Notes: generated by a model not told the origin, from the sequence alone. Positions 52,141 to 63,855 are shown, counted from the first letter of the stretch. The stretch is 64,000 bases of DNA from Magnetospirillum sp. 15-1 (GCF_900184795.1 NZ_FXXN01000021.1:81999-145998); one strand, 5' to 3'. A program made the numbers and translations.

Positions 52141-53935
52141 GCCCGTCTCCATCGATACCAGGGTAAGGGCCGAACAGGTCCGCGTGCTGGCCCGCAACCT
52201 GCCCTTCACCGCGTTGACCGGGACCGCCATCGCCCTGCTGGCCGCCCTGGGCGCCGCGCCGGTGGCGGGCGAGATGGTCTGGTGGTGGGCCGGGGCCTTC
52301 GTGGCGGTTGCGGCGCTCCGCCTGGTTATGGTGCGCTTCTACTGGAAGGTCGCCGACCGTGACAGGCGCCCGGATTTCTGGGGGCCTTACATGGCCTTCA
52401 ACCTGGCGCTGTCGGGCGGCATGTGGCTGATTTTCGGACTGGCCGCCTTTACCGCCCACGATTCCACCCACGCCCTGTTCATCGCCGTGATCCTGACCGG
52501 GCTGACGGCGGCGTCGCTGGCCAGTCTGTCCGCCTATTTCCCCGGCCAGATGGCCTTCGCCCTGCCGACCATTTCCGGCTTCATCATTCCCGTCGCCATG
52601 TCGGGCGAGCGGATGATGGAGATTCTGGCGGTGATGGCGGCGGTCTTCCTGGTGGTGGTGACCCTGTCGTGCCGCGCCGCCGAGCGGGTGCTGGCCCAGT
52701 CCATCCGTCTGCGCTTCGAGAACGAGCGGCTGATCGGGGATTTGCGTCGGGCCACCGCCGAAGCCGAAAGCGCCAACCGCGCCAAGTCGGACTTCCTGGC
52801 GGTGATGAGCCACGAGTTGCGCACCCCCATCGCCTCCATCCTGGGCTTCGTGCAGTTGGCCGTCATGGCCCCGACCCTGGCCCGCGCCAGGACGATGCTG
52901 CCCAAGGTGGGGCGGGCAGCCCGTCACCTGTTGGCCATCGTCGACGACATCCTGGACATCTCGCGCATCGAGGCGGGCAAATACGCCCTCGACCTCGCCC
53001 CCTTCGACCTGGACGAAGTTCTGGGCCATGTGGCGGATCTGACCCGCCCGCTGGCCGAGGACAAGGGAGTGGCGCTGTCCATCCAGCGGGCCGAGGGCTC
53101 GCCCGTCCATCTGGTGGGGGACGCCCTGCGGCTGGGGCAGATTCTCATCAATCTGGTGGGTAACGCCGTCAAGTTCACCAACCGGGGCACCATCCGCGTC
53201 AATATCCGCACCCTGCCCATCGACGACATCAGCCTGCTGCTGGAATGCGAGGTGGCGGATTCGGGGATCGGCATCCCCGCCGATCGGCTAGAAGCCATCT
53301 TCGAGCCCTTCACCCAGGGTAACGGCTCCACCACGCGGCGTTACGGCGGCACCGGGCTGGGGCTGTCGGTGTGCCGCACCCTGGTTGAAATGATGGGCGG
53401 CGAGATCACCGTGGAATCAAGGCCGGGCCAGGGCAGCGTCTTCCGCTTCTCGGCCCTGCTGGGCCTTGCCCCCGCCATGGCGGCCCTGGCGGAAACCGAA
53501 AGCGCCGAGGCCGTCCAGTCCCCGGATTTCAAGGCTCTGGCCGGGCGCCGCGTGCTGCTGGCCGAGGACAATCCGCAACTGGCCGAAATCTATTCCGAAT
53601 TCCTCGGCATGAACGGCATCGAGGTCATCCGCGTGGACAACGGCACCCAGGTGGTGCCCCGGGCGCTGGACCCGGCTCAGCGGCCCGACCTGATCCTGAT
53701 GGACATGGAAATGCCCCAGATGAGCGGCCTGGACGCCACGCGGGCCATCCGCGCCCATTTGAGCCGCGACGAGTTGCCCATCATCGGCCTGACCGCCCAC
53801 GGCTTCGCCTCGGCCCGCGAGTTGTGCATCGCCGCCGGCATGAACGACCAACTGGTCAAGCCGGTGGATTTTCAGCTGCTGACCCGCTCCATCATCCGCA
53901 CCCTGGGCGCGCCTCCAGCGGATGCCCATGGTTGA
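52130..53935 (+). CDS. Hybrid sensor histidine kinase with receiver domain
   Basis: A 601-residue protein with about six N-terminal membrane helices (residues 25-180), a coiled linker, a HisKA domain with His228 in MSHELRTPIASI, and an HATPase domain with GDALRLGQILINLVGNAVKF and GTGLGLSVCRTLVEMMGG. A C-terminal receiver has the phospho-Asp in ILMDMEMPQMSG. The membrane part senses an unknown signal. The output partner is not in the window. Its last 44 bp overlap the convergent thiD gene. Confidence 0.96.
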   Translation: MGAEPVSIDTRVRAEQVRVLARNLPFTALTGTAIALLAALGAAPVAGEMVWWWAGAFVAVAALRLVMVRFYWKVADRDRRPDFWGPYMAFNLALSGGMWLIFGLAAFTAHDSTHALFIAVILTGLTAASLASLSAYFPGQMAFALPTISGFIIPVAMSGERMMEILAVMAAVFLVVVTLSCRAAERVLAQSIRLRFENERLIGDLRRATAEAESANRAKSDFLAVMSHELRTPIASILGFVQLAVMAPTLARARTMLPKVGRAARHLLAIVDDILDISRIEAGKYALDLAPFDLDEVLGHVADLTRPLAEDKGVALSIQRAEGSPVHLVGDALRLGQILINLVGNAVKFTNRGTIRVNIRTLPIDDISLLLECEVADSGIGIPADRLEAIFEPFTQGNGSTTRRYGGTGLGLSVCRTLVEMMGGEITVESRPGQGSVFRFSALLGLAPAMAALAETESAEAVQSPDFKALAGRRVLLAEDNPQLAEIYSEFLGMNGIEVIRVDNGTQVVPRALDPAQRPDLILMDMEMPQMSGLDATRAIRAHLSRDELPIIGLTAHGFASARELCIAAGMNDQLVKPVDFQLLTRSIIRTLGAPPADAHG

Positions 53936-54704
53936 GGGGACCGTGGCCGCTCCCTAAGCCGGGCGCCGTCTCGATGGCGCGCACCAGATAGGCCCTCGCC
54001 CGCTCCACCGCCTGGCCCAAGTCCATGCCCTGGGCCAGCCCGGCGGCGATGGCGGACGCCAGGGTGCAGCCGGTGCCGTGGGTCGAGCGGGTGGCGATAC
54101 GCCGCCCCACATAACGGCGGAGGCCACCGCCGGCCTCGGCCAGCACGTCCACCAGATCATCCCCCTCCAGATGCCCGCCCTTGAGCAGCACCGCCCGGGG
54201 CCCCAGGGCCAGCAGATCGAGGGCGGCCCGCTCCATGTCGGCCACGCCTCCGATGGAACGGCCCAGCAGAACCTCGGCCTCGGGAATGTTGGGGGTCAGC
54301 AGACGGGCACGCGGCACCAGCCGCTTGATCAGCGCCCCGGCGGCGCTGCCCTCCAGCAAGGCGGCACCACCCTTGGCGACCATCACCGGATCGAGCACCA
54401 GCGGCACAAGGGGGGCCAGCGCCGCCAGGGCATCAGCCACCGCCCCGACGATGGCGGCCGAGGCCAGCATGCCGGTCTTGATGCAATCGGCGCCGATATC
54501 GCTTAGCACCGCCTCCATCTGTGCCCGCACGAAATCGGGCGGCACCTCGTGGATACCGGTCACCCCATGGGTGTTCTGGGCGGTCAGTGCCGTCACCGCC
54601 GTGGCGGCGAAGCCCCCCAGGCAGGTCACAGCCTTGATGTCGGCCTGGATGCCGGCGCCACCGCCCGAATCCGACCCGGCGACGATCAGAACCCTTCCTC
54701 GCAT
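53892..54704 (-). CDS. thiD: Hydroxymethylpyrimidine (phosphate) kinase
   Basis: A 270-residue ribokinase-fold enzyme of thiamine synthesis: VLIVAGSDSGGGAGIQADIKAVTCLGGFA at the start, LVLDPVMVAKGGAALL in the middle and STHGTGCTLASAIAAGLAQG with the catalytic region. It phosphorylates HMP and HMP-P. GGAGTG precedes ATG 54704. The 3' end overlaps the convergent histidine kinase gene by 44 bp, so both transcripts share antisense ends. Confidence 0.95.
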   Translation of the reverse strand: MRGRVLIVAGSDSGGGAGIQADIKAVTCLGGFAATAVTALTAQNTHGVTGIHEVPPDFVRAQMEAVLSDIGADCIKTGMLASAAIVGAVADALAALAPLVPLVLDPVMVAKGGAALLEGSAAGALIKRLVPRARLLTPNIPEAEVLLGRSIGGVADMERAALDLLALGPRAVLLKGGHLEGDDLVDVLAEAGGGLRRYVGRRIATRSTHGTGCTLASAIAAGLAQGMDLGQAVERARAYLVRAIETAPGLGSGHGPLNHGHPLEARPGCG

Positions 54705-54894
54705 GGCGGCACTCCATTTCAACCGAGAGATTTAATGCTTTTGACACATTTTTAATGGGGGCATCCATACACTGCATCTGGGTGACATTTTGTAGCCACA
54801 GGCAAAATCGGGTGTTCACCCTCTTGTGCGGCGCAATATGGGTGCGTATATTCGCCTATACGAAAGCATCGTTACACATCCCACGAGGCACGTC

Positions 54895-55086
54895 ATGCAG
54901 TACAGATGGGAAGAAATCGATCAGCTTGCCGAGATTCTCGAGGCGGAAGTCGCCGGCCATCCGGTGGACACCGACCGCGCCCGTGAATTGGCCGAACGCC
55001 TGACCCGGCTGTGCCCGGACATCGCCAAGACCATGAGCCGGGTGGTGGAACGCTTCGGCTCCGAAGCCGCGACGGCCGCGGCCTAG
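54895..55086 (+). CDS. Small helical protein, 63 residues
   Basis: A 63-residue protein (MQYRWEEIDQLAEILEAEVAGHPVDTDRARELAERLTRLCPDIAKTMSRVVERFGSEA) predicted as two or three helices. GAGG lies 7 bp upstream of the ATG. A strong terminator follows, so it is a single-gene transcript. The 170-bp upstream region is AT-rich. Function unknown; it may be specific to the genus. Confidence 0.78.
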   Translation: MQYRWEEIDQLAEILEAEVAGHPVDTDRARELAERLTRLCPDIAKTMSRVVERFGSEAATAAA

Positions 55087-55101
55087 GACCTACGGATCGG
55101 C

Positions 55102-55124
55102 AAGGGGGCAGAAGCCCCCTTTTC
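55102..55124 (+). terminator. Rho-independent terminator
   Basis: AAGGGGGC (55102-55109), loop AGAA, GCCCCCTT (55114-55121), then TTCTG. It ends the 63-residue gene transcript and, in reverse, could help end glmM. Confidence 0.88.
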
Positions 55125-55131
55125 TGTATCC

Positions 55132-56487
55132 TCAGCCCGCCGCCTGGCGGATGGTTTCCACGATGCCGTCGACGGTGGCCTCGACCAGGGCCTCGTCCTC
55201 ACCCTCGGCCATCACCCGGATCAACGGCTCGGTCCCCGACTTGCGGATCAGCAGACGGCCCTTGCCGTCCAATCTGGCCTCGGCCTCCCTGATGACCGCG
55301 GCGACCGCCGGGGCGGCCAGCACATCGGCCACCGAGCCCTTGGCGACCCGCACATTCTTCAGCACCTGGGGCAGCGGCATGAACAGGCGCAGCATCTCGC
55401 TGGCCGGCTTGCCCGACTGGACCAGCGCCGCCAGCACCTGCAGCCCCGCCACCAGACCGTCGCCGGTGGTGGAATGGTCGGACAGGATAATATGGCCCGA
55501 CTGTTCGCCGCCGACGTTGAAGCCTTCGCGGCGCATGTGCTCCAGCACGTAGCGATCGCCCACCGCCGTGCGGATGGTCTTCAGTCCCCGCTGGCTCAGG
55601 AAGCGCTCCAGCCCCAGATTGGACATCACCGTGGCGACGATGCCGCCGCCCCTCAGTTGGCCCGAGCGGTGCCACAGATCGCCGATCAGCGCCATCAGCT
55701 GGTCGCCGTCGATCATATGGCCCTGCTCGTCGCACAGCACCACCCGGTCGGCGTCACCGTCCAGCGCGATGCCCAGATGGGCGCCATGGGCCACCACCTG
55801 CTCGCGCATGGTCTCGGTGTGCAGCGAGCCGCAGCCCTTGTTGATGTTGAAGCCGTCGGGATTGACCGCCACCGGGATCACCTCGGCGCCCAATTCCCAC
55901 AGCACGGTGGGAGCCACCTTGTAGGCGGCGCCGTTGGCGCAATCGACCACGATCTTCAGGCCGTCCAGCCGCAGGCCGCGCGGGAAGGTATACTTGGCGT
56001 ATTCGATGTAGCGGCCCACCGCGTCGTCCAGACGCTTGGCGCGGCCCAGATGATCGGACCCGACGCGACAGGATTCCAGGCCATTGAACATGGAGGCCTC
56101 GATGGTCAGCTCGTCCTCGTCGGAGAGCTTGAAGCCGTCGGGGCCGAACAGCTTGATACCGTTGTCCTGATAGGGATTGTGCGACGCCGAGATCATCACC
56201 CCCAGATCGGCGCGCATGGACCGCGTCAGCATGGCCACGGCCGGAGTGGGCAGCGGCCCCAGCAGCACCACGTCCATGCCCACCGAAATGAAACCCGCCG
56301 TCAGCGCCGGTTCCAGCAGATAGCCCGACAGGCGGGTATCCTTGCCGATCACCACCACATGGCGGTGGTCGCCGCGGGTAAAGTGCTTTCCCGCCGCCAT
56401 ACCCAGCTTCATGGCCGTCTCGGCGGTCATGGGGTCGGTATTGGCGGTGCCCCTGATCCCGTCGGTGCCGAACAGCTTGCGCGTCAT
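55132..56487 (-). CDS. glmM: Phosphoglucosamine mutase
   Basis: A 451-residue enzyme making glucosamine-1-phosphate for cell-wall precursors. [19 protein letters not shown] opens it. The phosphoserine loop is [18 protein letters not shown], the metal-binding site DGDADRVVL, and [19 protein letters not shown] the sugar-binding part. [15 protein letters not shown] closes the phosphate site. Length matches the family. Confidence 0.98.
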   Translation of the reverse strand: MTRKLFGTDGIRGTANTDPMTAETAMKLGMAAGKHFTRGDHRHVVVIGKDTRLSGYLLEPALTAGFISVGMDVVLLGPLPTPAVAMLTRSMRADLGVMISASHNPYQDNGIKLFGPDGFKLSDEDELTIEASMFNGLESCRVGSDHLGRAKRLDDAVGRYIEYAKYTFPRGLRLDGLKIVVDCANGAAYKVAPTVLWELGAEVIPVAVNPDGFNINKGCGSLHTETMREQVVAHGAHLGIALDGDADRVVLCDEQGHMIDGDQLMALIGDLWHRSGQLRGGGIVATVMSNLGLERFLSQRGLKTIRTAVGDRYVLEHMRREGFNVGGEQSGHIILSDHSTTGDGLVAGLQVLAALVQSGKPASEMLRLFMPLPQVLKNVRVAKGSVADVLAAPAVAAVIREAEARLDGKGRLLIRKSGTEPLIRVMAEGEDEALVEATVDGIVETIRQAAG

Positions 56488-56585
56488 CCCGTTGCCTATC
56501 CCTTTGCCCGAAAGAGGGATTGGATAGCAGGACGACGCGGGAAGGGGAAGGGGAAAGGGGGATGGGGTCCCCTCTCCCCTTGATG

Positions 56586-56611
56586 CTCCTTTGTATGAAG
56601 CGTCAAAGGAG
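56586..56611. repeat. Inverted repeat CTCCTTTG / CAAAGGAG
   Basis: A perfect 8-bp inverted repeat (56586-56593 and 56604-56611) with a 10-bp loop lies downstream of the 116-residue gene. On the minus strand it could end that transcript, although no U-tract follows. Confidence 0.35.
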
Positions 56612-56620
56612 TTCGGACCG

Positions 56621-56971
56621 TCAGGCTCCGGGCTTGGCCAGTTGGAGAACGCCGCCCGTCGCGGCCTCGATGGCGCCCCAAAGGACGCCGACGATGGCGT
56701 TCCAGGCCTTTTCGATCTGGATGCGGATCAATCCCACAAGAGTCCTCAGGAAGCTGGTGGCCATATCCTCCAGCCCATCCAGGAAATGCGGCAGATCGGA
56801 ATCGTCGATCAGCTTCGACGCGTAGTAGGTGCCGATCATGGACGCCTGCTTGGCCATGGCCCGCAACTTGGCCTCGGCATAGCCCCCCATTTTGGTGATG
56901 TCGCCCGATACCGCCGCGTTGGCGGCCGCGATCACATCGGAGAAAATCTTACCCGGATCAATGGTACTCAT
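56621..56971 (-). CDS. Hypothetical protein, 116 residues
   Basis: A 116-residue protein with an N-terminal Ala-rich segment and a C-terminal hydrophobic stretch ([29 protein letters not shown]) that could be amphipathic or membrane-associated. It lies 9 bp downstream of the lipoprotein gene, so likely its partner. I do not recognise it. Confidence 0.65.
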   Translation of the reverse strand: MSTIDPGKIFSDVIAAANAAVSGDITKMGGYAEAKLRAMAKQASMIGTYYASKLIDDSDLPHFLDGLEDMATSFLRTLVGLIRIQIEKAWNAIVGVLWGAIEAATGGVLQLAKPGA

Positions 56972-56980
56972 CGCAGCCTC

Positions 56981-57490
56981 CTACCGTTTCAGCGCCATTT
57001 CATAGGTCAAGGCGTCGATCATGAATGCCTCCACCACTCCCTGGGTCAGGGTCACTTTGGCGCGGGTCAATTTGCCGGCTTTGTCCTCGTCCCTCAGATA
57101 CGTGATCTGCTTCAAGGTATCTTCCATCGCACCGATGCTGGGCGCCGCGGAGTTCTTTGCGATTTCCGCCACCCTCTTGTCCACCTGACTGCCGCCAAGC
57201 CAATCGAGAAGGATTGGCTGCGGCATCGGCCGAGCCTTCAGCCCGGTGACCAACGCCATCACTTGGCCGGCACCATCGTCGTAGAAGCCCTTTCGCGAGT
57301 CGTAGGTCGCCGCGTCATTGAACGAGACAAAATATATGGACAGCTTTTCATTGATCGCGTTGAGCTTCCCGACGACACCCTCGTCGTAGTCTGGCGCCAA
57401 CCTGACCGCGCAGGCGGACAGCATAAAGGACACCACAATCATAACAAGAATTATAGGCGCAGGCCGCGCCACTTTCCGATCTTGTTGCAT
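56981..57490 (-). CDS. Putative lipoprotein, 169 residues
   Basis: A 169-residue protein with a signal peptide (APIILVMIVVSFMLSAC) and lipobox LSAC, so the mature protein is attached to a membrane. The rest is helical and charged (KLNAINEKLSIYFVSFNDAATYDSRKGFYDDGAGQVMALVTGLKARP). No domain is recognised. The two genes and the AT-rich upstream DNA look unlike their surroundings and may be acquired. Confidence 0.72.
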   Translation of the reverse strand: MQQDRKVARPAPIILVMIVVSFMLSACAVRLAPDYDEGVVGKLNAINEKLSIYFVSFNDAATYDSRKGFYDDGAGQVMALVTGLKARPMPQPILLDWLGGSQVDKRVAEIAKNSAAPSIGAMEDTLKQITYLRDEDKAGKLTRAKVTLTQGVVEAFMIDALTYEMALKR

Positions 57491-57783
57491 GACTCCCTCC
57501 TCAGCTCAGGGTCTGGGCGATACCAAGATCAAAAACCGAATTTTTGCTGATGTGCGCCCATCACGCACCACGTCACCCTAGCGAATCAAAGAATGATTTT
57601 CCACGTTTTTATTCTCTCATCAGAAGCGCAAAATACTATAACTACTATCAAAAATCATAATTGATCACGAACAGTAACAATCAAGAGAATTGATACACTC
57701 TCATACACAGCCGCGACAAAGCCGACATACGGGCGTTACCGCCCGGGCCTAGCCTGCGCCGGTCAGTTATGGACCGAGAGGGA
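57491..57783. other. AT-rich intergenic region
   Basis: About 290 bp between the diverging lipoprotein and membrane protein genes. The part at 57540-57700 is strongly AT-rich for this genome. Short A/T tracts and CATAATTGATCACG-like stretches suggest promoters or a bound regulator, but no specific motif is identified. Confidence 0.4.
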
Positions 57784-58308
57784 ATGATGAAGTGTCTCGA
57801 CAGCGCGCTGCGCCGCTACGCCACCCCCGGCACCGCCGTCCTGTCCGTTGCGGTCGGCGTCACCGGGGTGATCCTGTTCTTCCGCCTGACCAAGGGGGCG
57901 GTGGAAGCCATTCATGAATGGCTGGGCATGGCTTTCGCCGCCCTGGCGATCCTGCACGTGATCCGCCATCGCGGCTCTTTCGCCCAGATGCTGCGCCAGC
58001 CCTCGCTCCATATCCTGGCGGGCGCCATCGCCATGGGCGTCGCGGCGTTCATCGCCCTGGCCCCGCCCAGGCCGCCGGGCAATCCGCTGATCCGGCTGGC
58101 GCGGGCCATGGAGCGGGCACCCATTTTCCAGCTGGCCCCAGCCATCGGCAGCAATACGAACGCCGTCCTGGCCCGCCTGCGGCAGGCCGGCATCAGCGCC
58201 GAGCCCGGCGACACGCTCGCCGTCCTGGCGTCGTTCCATCACAGGCAGCCGGGTGAGCTGTTCTCCACCATCCTGCCGCCTCTGCCGCCGCAATTGCCGA
58301 GGGATTAG
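57784..58308 (+). CDS. DUF4405-like membrane protein
   Basis: A 174-residue protein with three or four membrane helices: GTAVLSVAVGVTGVILFFRL, then HEWLGMAFAALAILHVIRHRGSF and ILAGAIAMGVAAFIALA. A HEWLG and HVIRH histidine pair resembles DUF4405 haem- or cytochrome-b-like proteins. The C-terminal half is soluble. It likely binds haem or joins an electron-transfer chain, which is inference. The gene is convergent with folP and overlaps it by 4 bp. Confidence 0.75.
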   Translation: MMKCLDSALRRYATPGTAVLSVAVGVTGVILFFRLTKGAVEAIHEWLGMAFAALAILHVIRHRGSFAQMLRQPSLHILAGAIAMGVAAFIALAPPRPPGNPLIRLARAMERAPIFQLAPAIGSNTNAVLARLRQAGISAEPGDTLAVLASFHHRQPGELFSTILPPLPPQLPRD

Positions 58309-59354
58309 GCTCCCACCCGCATGGCCTGCCAGATGGCGAGAGCCTGCGCCGTCTCGGCGACGTCGTGGACGCGCAGCACCTGATATCCGGCATCCAGTCC
58401 GGCCAGATTGGCCGCCAGGGTGCCGGGCAGGCGGTCGCGGGCCGCCTCGCCCTTGCTGAGCCGGGCGACGAAGCTCTTGCGGCTGACGCCCAGCAGCAGC
58501 GGCAGGCCCAGCCCGTGCAGCAGGGCAAGCGAGCCCATGACCTGGGCGCAGTGCTCCGGCGTCTTGCCGAAGCCGATGCCGGGGTCGAGGCAGATCCTGT
58601 CGCGGGCGATACCGGCCGCCTCGCACTCGTTCACCCGTTCGGCCAGATGGTCGAAGACGTCCAACGGGGCGCAGGCGTAGACCGGCGCCGCCTGCATGGT
58701 GCGGGGGTCGTCGCCCTGCATGTGCATCAGGCAGAGATCGGCGCCGCTCCGGGCCGCCACCTTGAGGGAATCCGGATCGCCCAGCAGGGCGGTGACGTCA
58801 TTGATGATCCTGGCCCCCGCCTCCACCGCCGCCGCCATCACGCGGGCATGGCGGGTATCGATGGAAACGCAGAGGCCCCGTTCGGCCAGGGCGTGTACCA
58901 CGGGACGGACGCGGCGTGTCTCTTCCTCGGGGCTGACCGGATCGGCGCCGGGGCGGGTGGATTCGCCGCCCACGTCGATGATCTCGGCTCCCGCCTCGGC
59001 CAAGGCGAGGCCGCGCGCCACGGCGGCCTCGGTCTCGAACGCCTCGCCGCCATCGGAAAAGCTGTCGGGCGTCACGTTGACGATGCCCATGATGCGCGGC
59101 CGGTCCATGTCCAGACCGCCCCACGGCTTGCGCTTCGCCCCCATGCGATGGACGGTCTCGGCCACCAGACGGGCCAAGGCGGGGTCCTCGCCTTCGGCCC
59201 AGTCCACCACCTCGGCGAAGGAGGCGACGGCCAGATCGGCCCCGCCCGCCGCCCGGCGGGTAACCACGCCCAGGGCGGTGAAGGCGGCCCAGCCGTCGGC
59301 CAGGGGCCAGCCATTGCCGGCGATCACCGCGGCGGCGGCCTGTTCACCCCACAC
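58305..59354 (-). CDS. folP: Dihydropteroate synthase
   Basis: A 349-residue enzyme of folate synthesis. IMGIVNVTPDSFSDGGEAF, the GGESTRPGADPVS motif, and LDPGIGFGKTPEHCAQV are the pterin and PABA sites. An N-terminal domain of about 110 residues precedes the TIM barrel, as in related alphaproteobacteria. The start is uncertain. GTG at 59354 is the first normal start after the ftsH gene, but conserved-looking sequence (LHLLPAGL) extends upstream, so an unusual start may be used. Confidence 0.9.
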   Translation of the reverse strand: MWGEQAAAAVIAGNGWPLADGWAAFTALGVVTRRAAGGADLAVASFAEVVDWAEGEDPALARLVAETVHRMGAKRKPWGGLDMDRPRIMGIVNVTPDSFSDGGEAFETEAAVARGLALAEAGAEIIDVGGESTRPGADPVSPEEETRRVRPVVHALAERGLCVSIDTRHARVMAAAVEAGARIINDVTALLGDPDSLKVAARSGADLCLMHMQGDDPRTMQAAPVYACAPLDVFDHLAERVNECEAAGIARDRICLDPGIGFGKTPEHCAQVMGSLALLHGLGLPLLLGVSRKSFVARLSKGEAARDRLPGTLAANLAGLDAGYQVLRVHDVAETAQALAIWQAMRVGA

Positions 59355-59398
59355 CAGACCGGCGGGCAGCAGATGAAGACCGCCCCCCGAGACATCGA

Positions 59399-59424
59399 AG
59401 CCCCGCGGGAGAGCGGGGCTTCGG
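59399..59424. terminator. Hairpin between ftsH and folP
   Basis: GAAGCCCCGC and GCGGGGCTTC form a 10-bp stem with a 6-base loop, 25 bp after the ftsH stop. A U-run is missing, so it may reduce rather than stop transcription into folP. Confidence 0.5.
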
Positions 59425-59448
59425 GTAAAGGCGGAGGAGATGGAAGCC

Positions 59449-61368
<1,920 letters not shown>

Positions 61369-61410
61369 GGTCGCGTCCTTCCCGTCTAGTGCTCTGCCGG
61401 TACGTGTCGT

Positions 61411-62772
61411 CTACAGATAATGCCGATTCCCGCCGGCACAAGCGGAAACGGTCAGAACGTGGGTCGGCGCGGCGCGTAAACCGACCAGTACCCGAGCGGC
61501 ACCTTCCCGGTTATAGCCGAGGTGCGGCGCCGCGAGAATACCCCGCTCATCGTAAAGGCCGGGTAAAGTGGGGATTACGCAGGCGGGAACCGGCTCGGGC
61601 CGTGTTCGCCCCATGGAAGCCGCCACCTTGCGCCGTCCCTCCGGCCCCAAAGCCCCCAGGCGCAGCCCCGGCGGCGCATCCGGCGCCACCACCGCCTCGA
61701 AGCGCCCGTCCCAGCGGATACGGGCCCCCGGCGACAATTCCAGCGGCGGTTCCATCCGGGCCGGCTCGCGACACACCACCACCCAATCGCCCAGCGGCAC
61801 GACCCAGCAGCCGGCCAGGGTCCGCGCCGCATCCAGGCCGCCGATCAGCGAGGCATGAAGGCGTTCCAGCCGCTCCAGGCGCGGCGTATAGGCCTCGCCG
61901 CCCACCGCCAGCAGCAGGCGGGCCAGCAGGCGCAACCCCACCTCGTCGGGCAGAGCGGCCAGGGCGGCGGGGCGGCGCAGACGGGCATAACCGGCCGGGT
62001 CCAGGTCCACATGGCTGGCCGCCGCCTCGGCCACCATGGCATCGATGGCCGCCTGGGCACGGCTCAGCCGCCCGGCGGTGGCGGCAAGGCGTTCCGCCGT
62101 CAGCCCCTCGGCGGCCAGGTCGCCGGCCAGCCGGCGCAGCCGCACCCGGGCGAAAGCATCGCTGCGGTTGGAGGGATCGTCGATCCACTCCTGGCCCCGC
62201 AGGCGCAAGGTGGTCTCCAGCCGGGCGCGGGGCACCGGCAACAGCGGGCGCAGCAGCCGACCCCAGGGTGTCGGGCGCTCCGCCGCCATGGCCGACAGGC
62301 CCCCGAGCCCCGAACCGCGCCCCAGGCGCAGCAGCAGCGTCTCCGCCTGATCGTCCCGGTGATGGGCCAGCAGCAGATGCAGGATGCCCCGGGCGGCGCA
62401 GGCCTCGCCCAGCAGGCGGTAGCGGGCGGCGCGGGCCGCCGCCTGGATGTCGGAGCCGGGCTTCGCCTCCTCCCAGGCCAGGACACGGTGGGCGATACCG
62501 GCCGCCGCCAGCCACGCCCCCACCCGTTCGGCTTCGGCGGAGGAATCCGCACGCAGGCGGTGGTCCACGGTCAGGGCCAGCACCTCCCCGCCCCTTTCCC
62601 GCGCCCACTGGGCGGCCAGCAGGGCCAAAGCCAGGGAATCGGCGCCGCCCGACACCGCCACACTCAGGCGGGGGGCGGCCTCGAATGGCCCCAGGGGCGC
62701 CATCAGACGGGAAAAATCGTCACCGGTCACCGGAGCGCGGGCACTCCGCCCGCTCTCCGATGAATCGGTCAC
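61411..62772 (-). CDS. tilS: tRNA(Ile)-lysidine synthase
   Basis: A 453-residue enzyme that converts C34 to lysidine in tRNA-Ile. The PP-loop is SVAVSGGADSLALALL, and HHRDDQAETLLLRLGRGSG follows. GTG at 62772 is used because it overlaps the cpoB stop as GTGA, the usual coupling, and directly precedes the conserved part. The C-terminal half is less conserved. The ftsH gene follows, the common arrangement. Confidence 0.95.
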   Translation of the reverse strand: MTDSSESGRSARAPVTGDDFSRLMAPLGPFEAAPRLSVAVSGGADSLALALLAAQWARERGGEVLALTVDHRLRADSSAEAERVGAWLAAAGIAHRVLAWEEAKPGSDIQAAARAARYRLLGEACAARGILHLLLAHHRDDQAETLLLRLGRGSGLGGLSAMAAERPTPWGRLLRPLLPVPRARLETTLRLRGQEWIDDPSNRSDAFARVRLRRLAGDLAAEGLTAERLAATAGRLSRAQAAIDAMVAEAAASHVDLDPAGYARLRRPAALAALPDEVGLRLLARLLLAVGGEAYTPRLERLERLHASLIGGLDAARTLAGCWVVPLGDWVVVCREPARMEPPLELSPGARIRWDGRFEAVVAPDAPPGLRLGALGPEGRRKVAASMGRTRPEPVPACVIPTLPGLYDERGILAAPHLGYNREGAARVLVGLRAAPTHVLTVSACAGGNRHYL

Positions 62773-63776
62773 TTGCAGCCCAGGCGCTGCTTGTCGCCGG
62801 TGGCGGCCCGCTTGATGCGGTCGGCCATGCCGGGATGCTCGGCGAACAGCAGGGCATAGGTGCGGCAGGCCTGATCCTTCATCTGAAGCTGGCCGAACGA
62901 AGCGCCCAGCTTGTAGAGCATGTCGGGGGCCTTGGTATGGGTCGGGTACTTCTTGTAGGCCTCGCCGAACAGCTTGGCCGAGGCGGCGAAGTCCTTGCGC
63001 TGCGAGAAGGCGATATCGCCCAGCCAATACTGGGCGTTGCCGGCTAGCTGATGGTTGGGATGGGCCTTGAGGAAGGCCTGGAAGCCCTGCTCCGCCCCGT
63101 CGTAATCACCCTTCTGGGCCAGGGCGTAGGCTTCCTCATAGGCGGTCTGCGGGTCCTTGGGCGCGGCCTTGGCGGCCTGTTGCTGGGCCTGGGCCTCGCC
63201 TTTCTTCAGGTCCTTGGCCGGCATGGACCCCAGGTTCTGGGGACCGGGGGCCGGACCGTCGTTATCGGCGGAATTGGCGCCGGCATGCACGCCCTTGGGC
63301 GGAATCAAGACCGGTGCGCCGCTGGGCGTGGTGGCGGGGGCCGAGGGGGCGGGCATGCTCATGCCCTGTTGCTGCGCGGACGAGCCCTGGCCGCCCTTGC
63401 CACCTTCGATATCCTTGAATCGCAGGTCGATGTCGGCCTGCATGCGCTCCAACTGCTTGGCCAATTGCGAGGCCTTGAAATTGGCCTCCTCGATCTTGCC
63501 GGTCAGGAAGCGGTTGGCGTCCTCCAACTCGTTGATGCGGTCCTCCAGGCGCGACGCCATGGAGCCCGCCACGCTGCCGTCGTTGGAGCGCACCACCGTG
63601 GTGCCCCCCCGCGCCGATTGCTGCTGCAGGGTCATCAGGTCGCGCTCCAGCCGCTCGATGCGGTCGTAAAGCGCGCGGGTGTCGCTCTGCGCCGAGGCGG
63701 GAGACACCAGGGCTGCGCCGACCAGCAGGGCCGACAAGGCGGTGGATAGGAGGAAACGGCGCACGACCAACCTCAT
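62769..63776 (-). CDS. cpoB: Cell division coordinator CpoB (YbgF)
   Basis: A 335-residue periplasmic protein with a signal peptide (RRFLLSTALSALLVGAALVSPASA), an N-terminal coiled coil (RALYDRIERLERDLMTLQQQ), a Pro/Ala-rich linker, and C-terminal TPR-like repeats (AYEEAYALAQKGDYDGAEQGFQAFLKAHPNHQLAGNAQYWLGDIA). It couples outer-membrane constriction and peptidoglycan synthesis with the Tol-Pal system. The upstream neighbour pal supports this. Confidence 0.95.
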   Translation of the reverse strand: MRLVVRRFLLSTALSALLVGAALVSPASAQSDTRALYDRIERLERDLMTLQQQSARGGTTVVRSNDGSVAGSMASRLEDRINELEDANRFLTGKIEEANFKASQLAKQLERMQADIDLRFKDIEGGKGGQGSSAQQQGMSMPAPSAPATTPSGAPVLIPPKGVHAGANSADNDGPAPGPQNLGSMPAKDLKKGEAQAQQQAAKAAPKDPQTAYEEAYALAQKGDYDGAEQGFQAFLKAHPNHQLAGNAQYWLGDIAFSQRKDFAASAKLFGEAYKKYPTHTKAPDMLYKLGASFGQLQMKDQACRTYALLFAEHPGMADRIKRAATGDKQRLGCK

Positions 63777-63855
63777 CTTCGAAACGGATGCGGAAGAATG
63801 ACTATTGAACGCGAACAAGGCAAGAGCAAGGCGGCGGAGTACCCCGATGGAAAGG

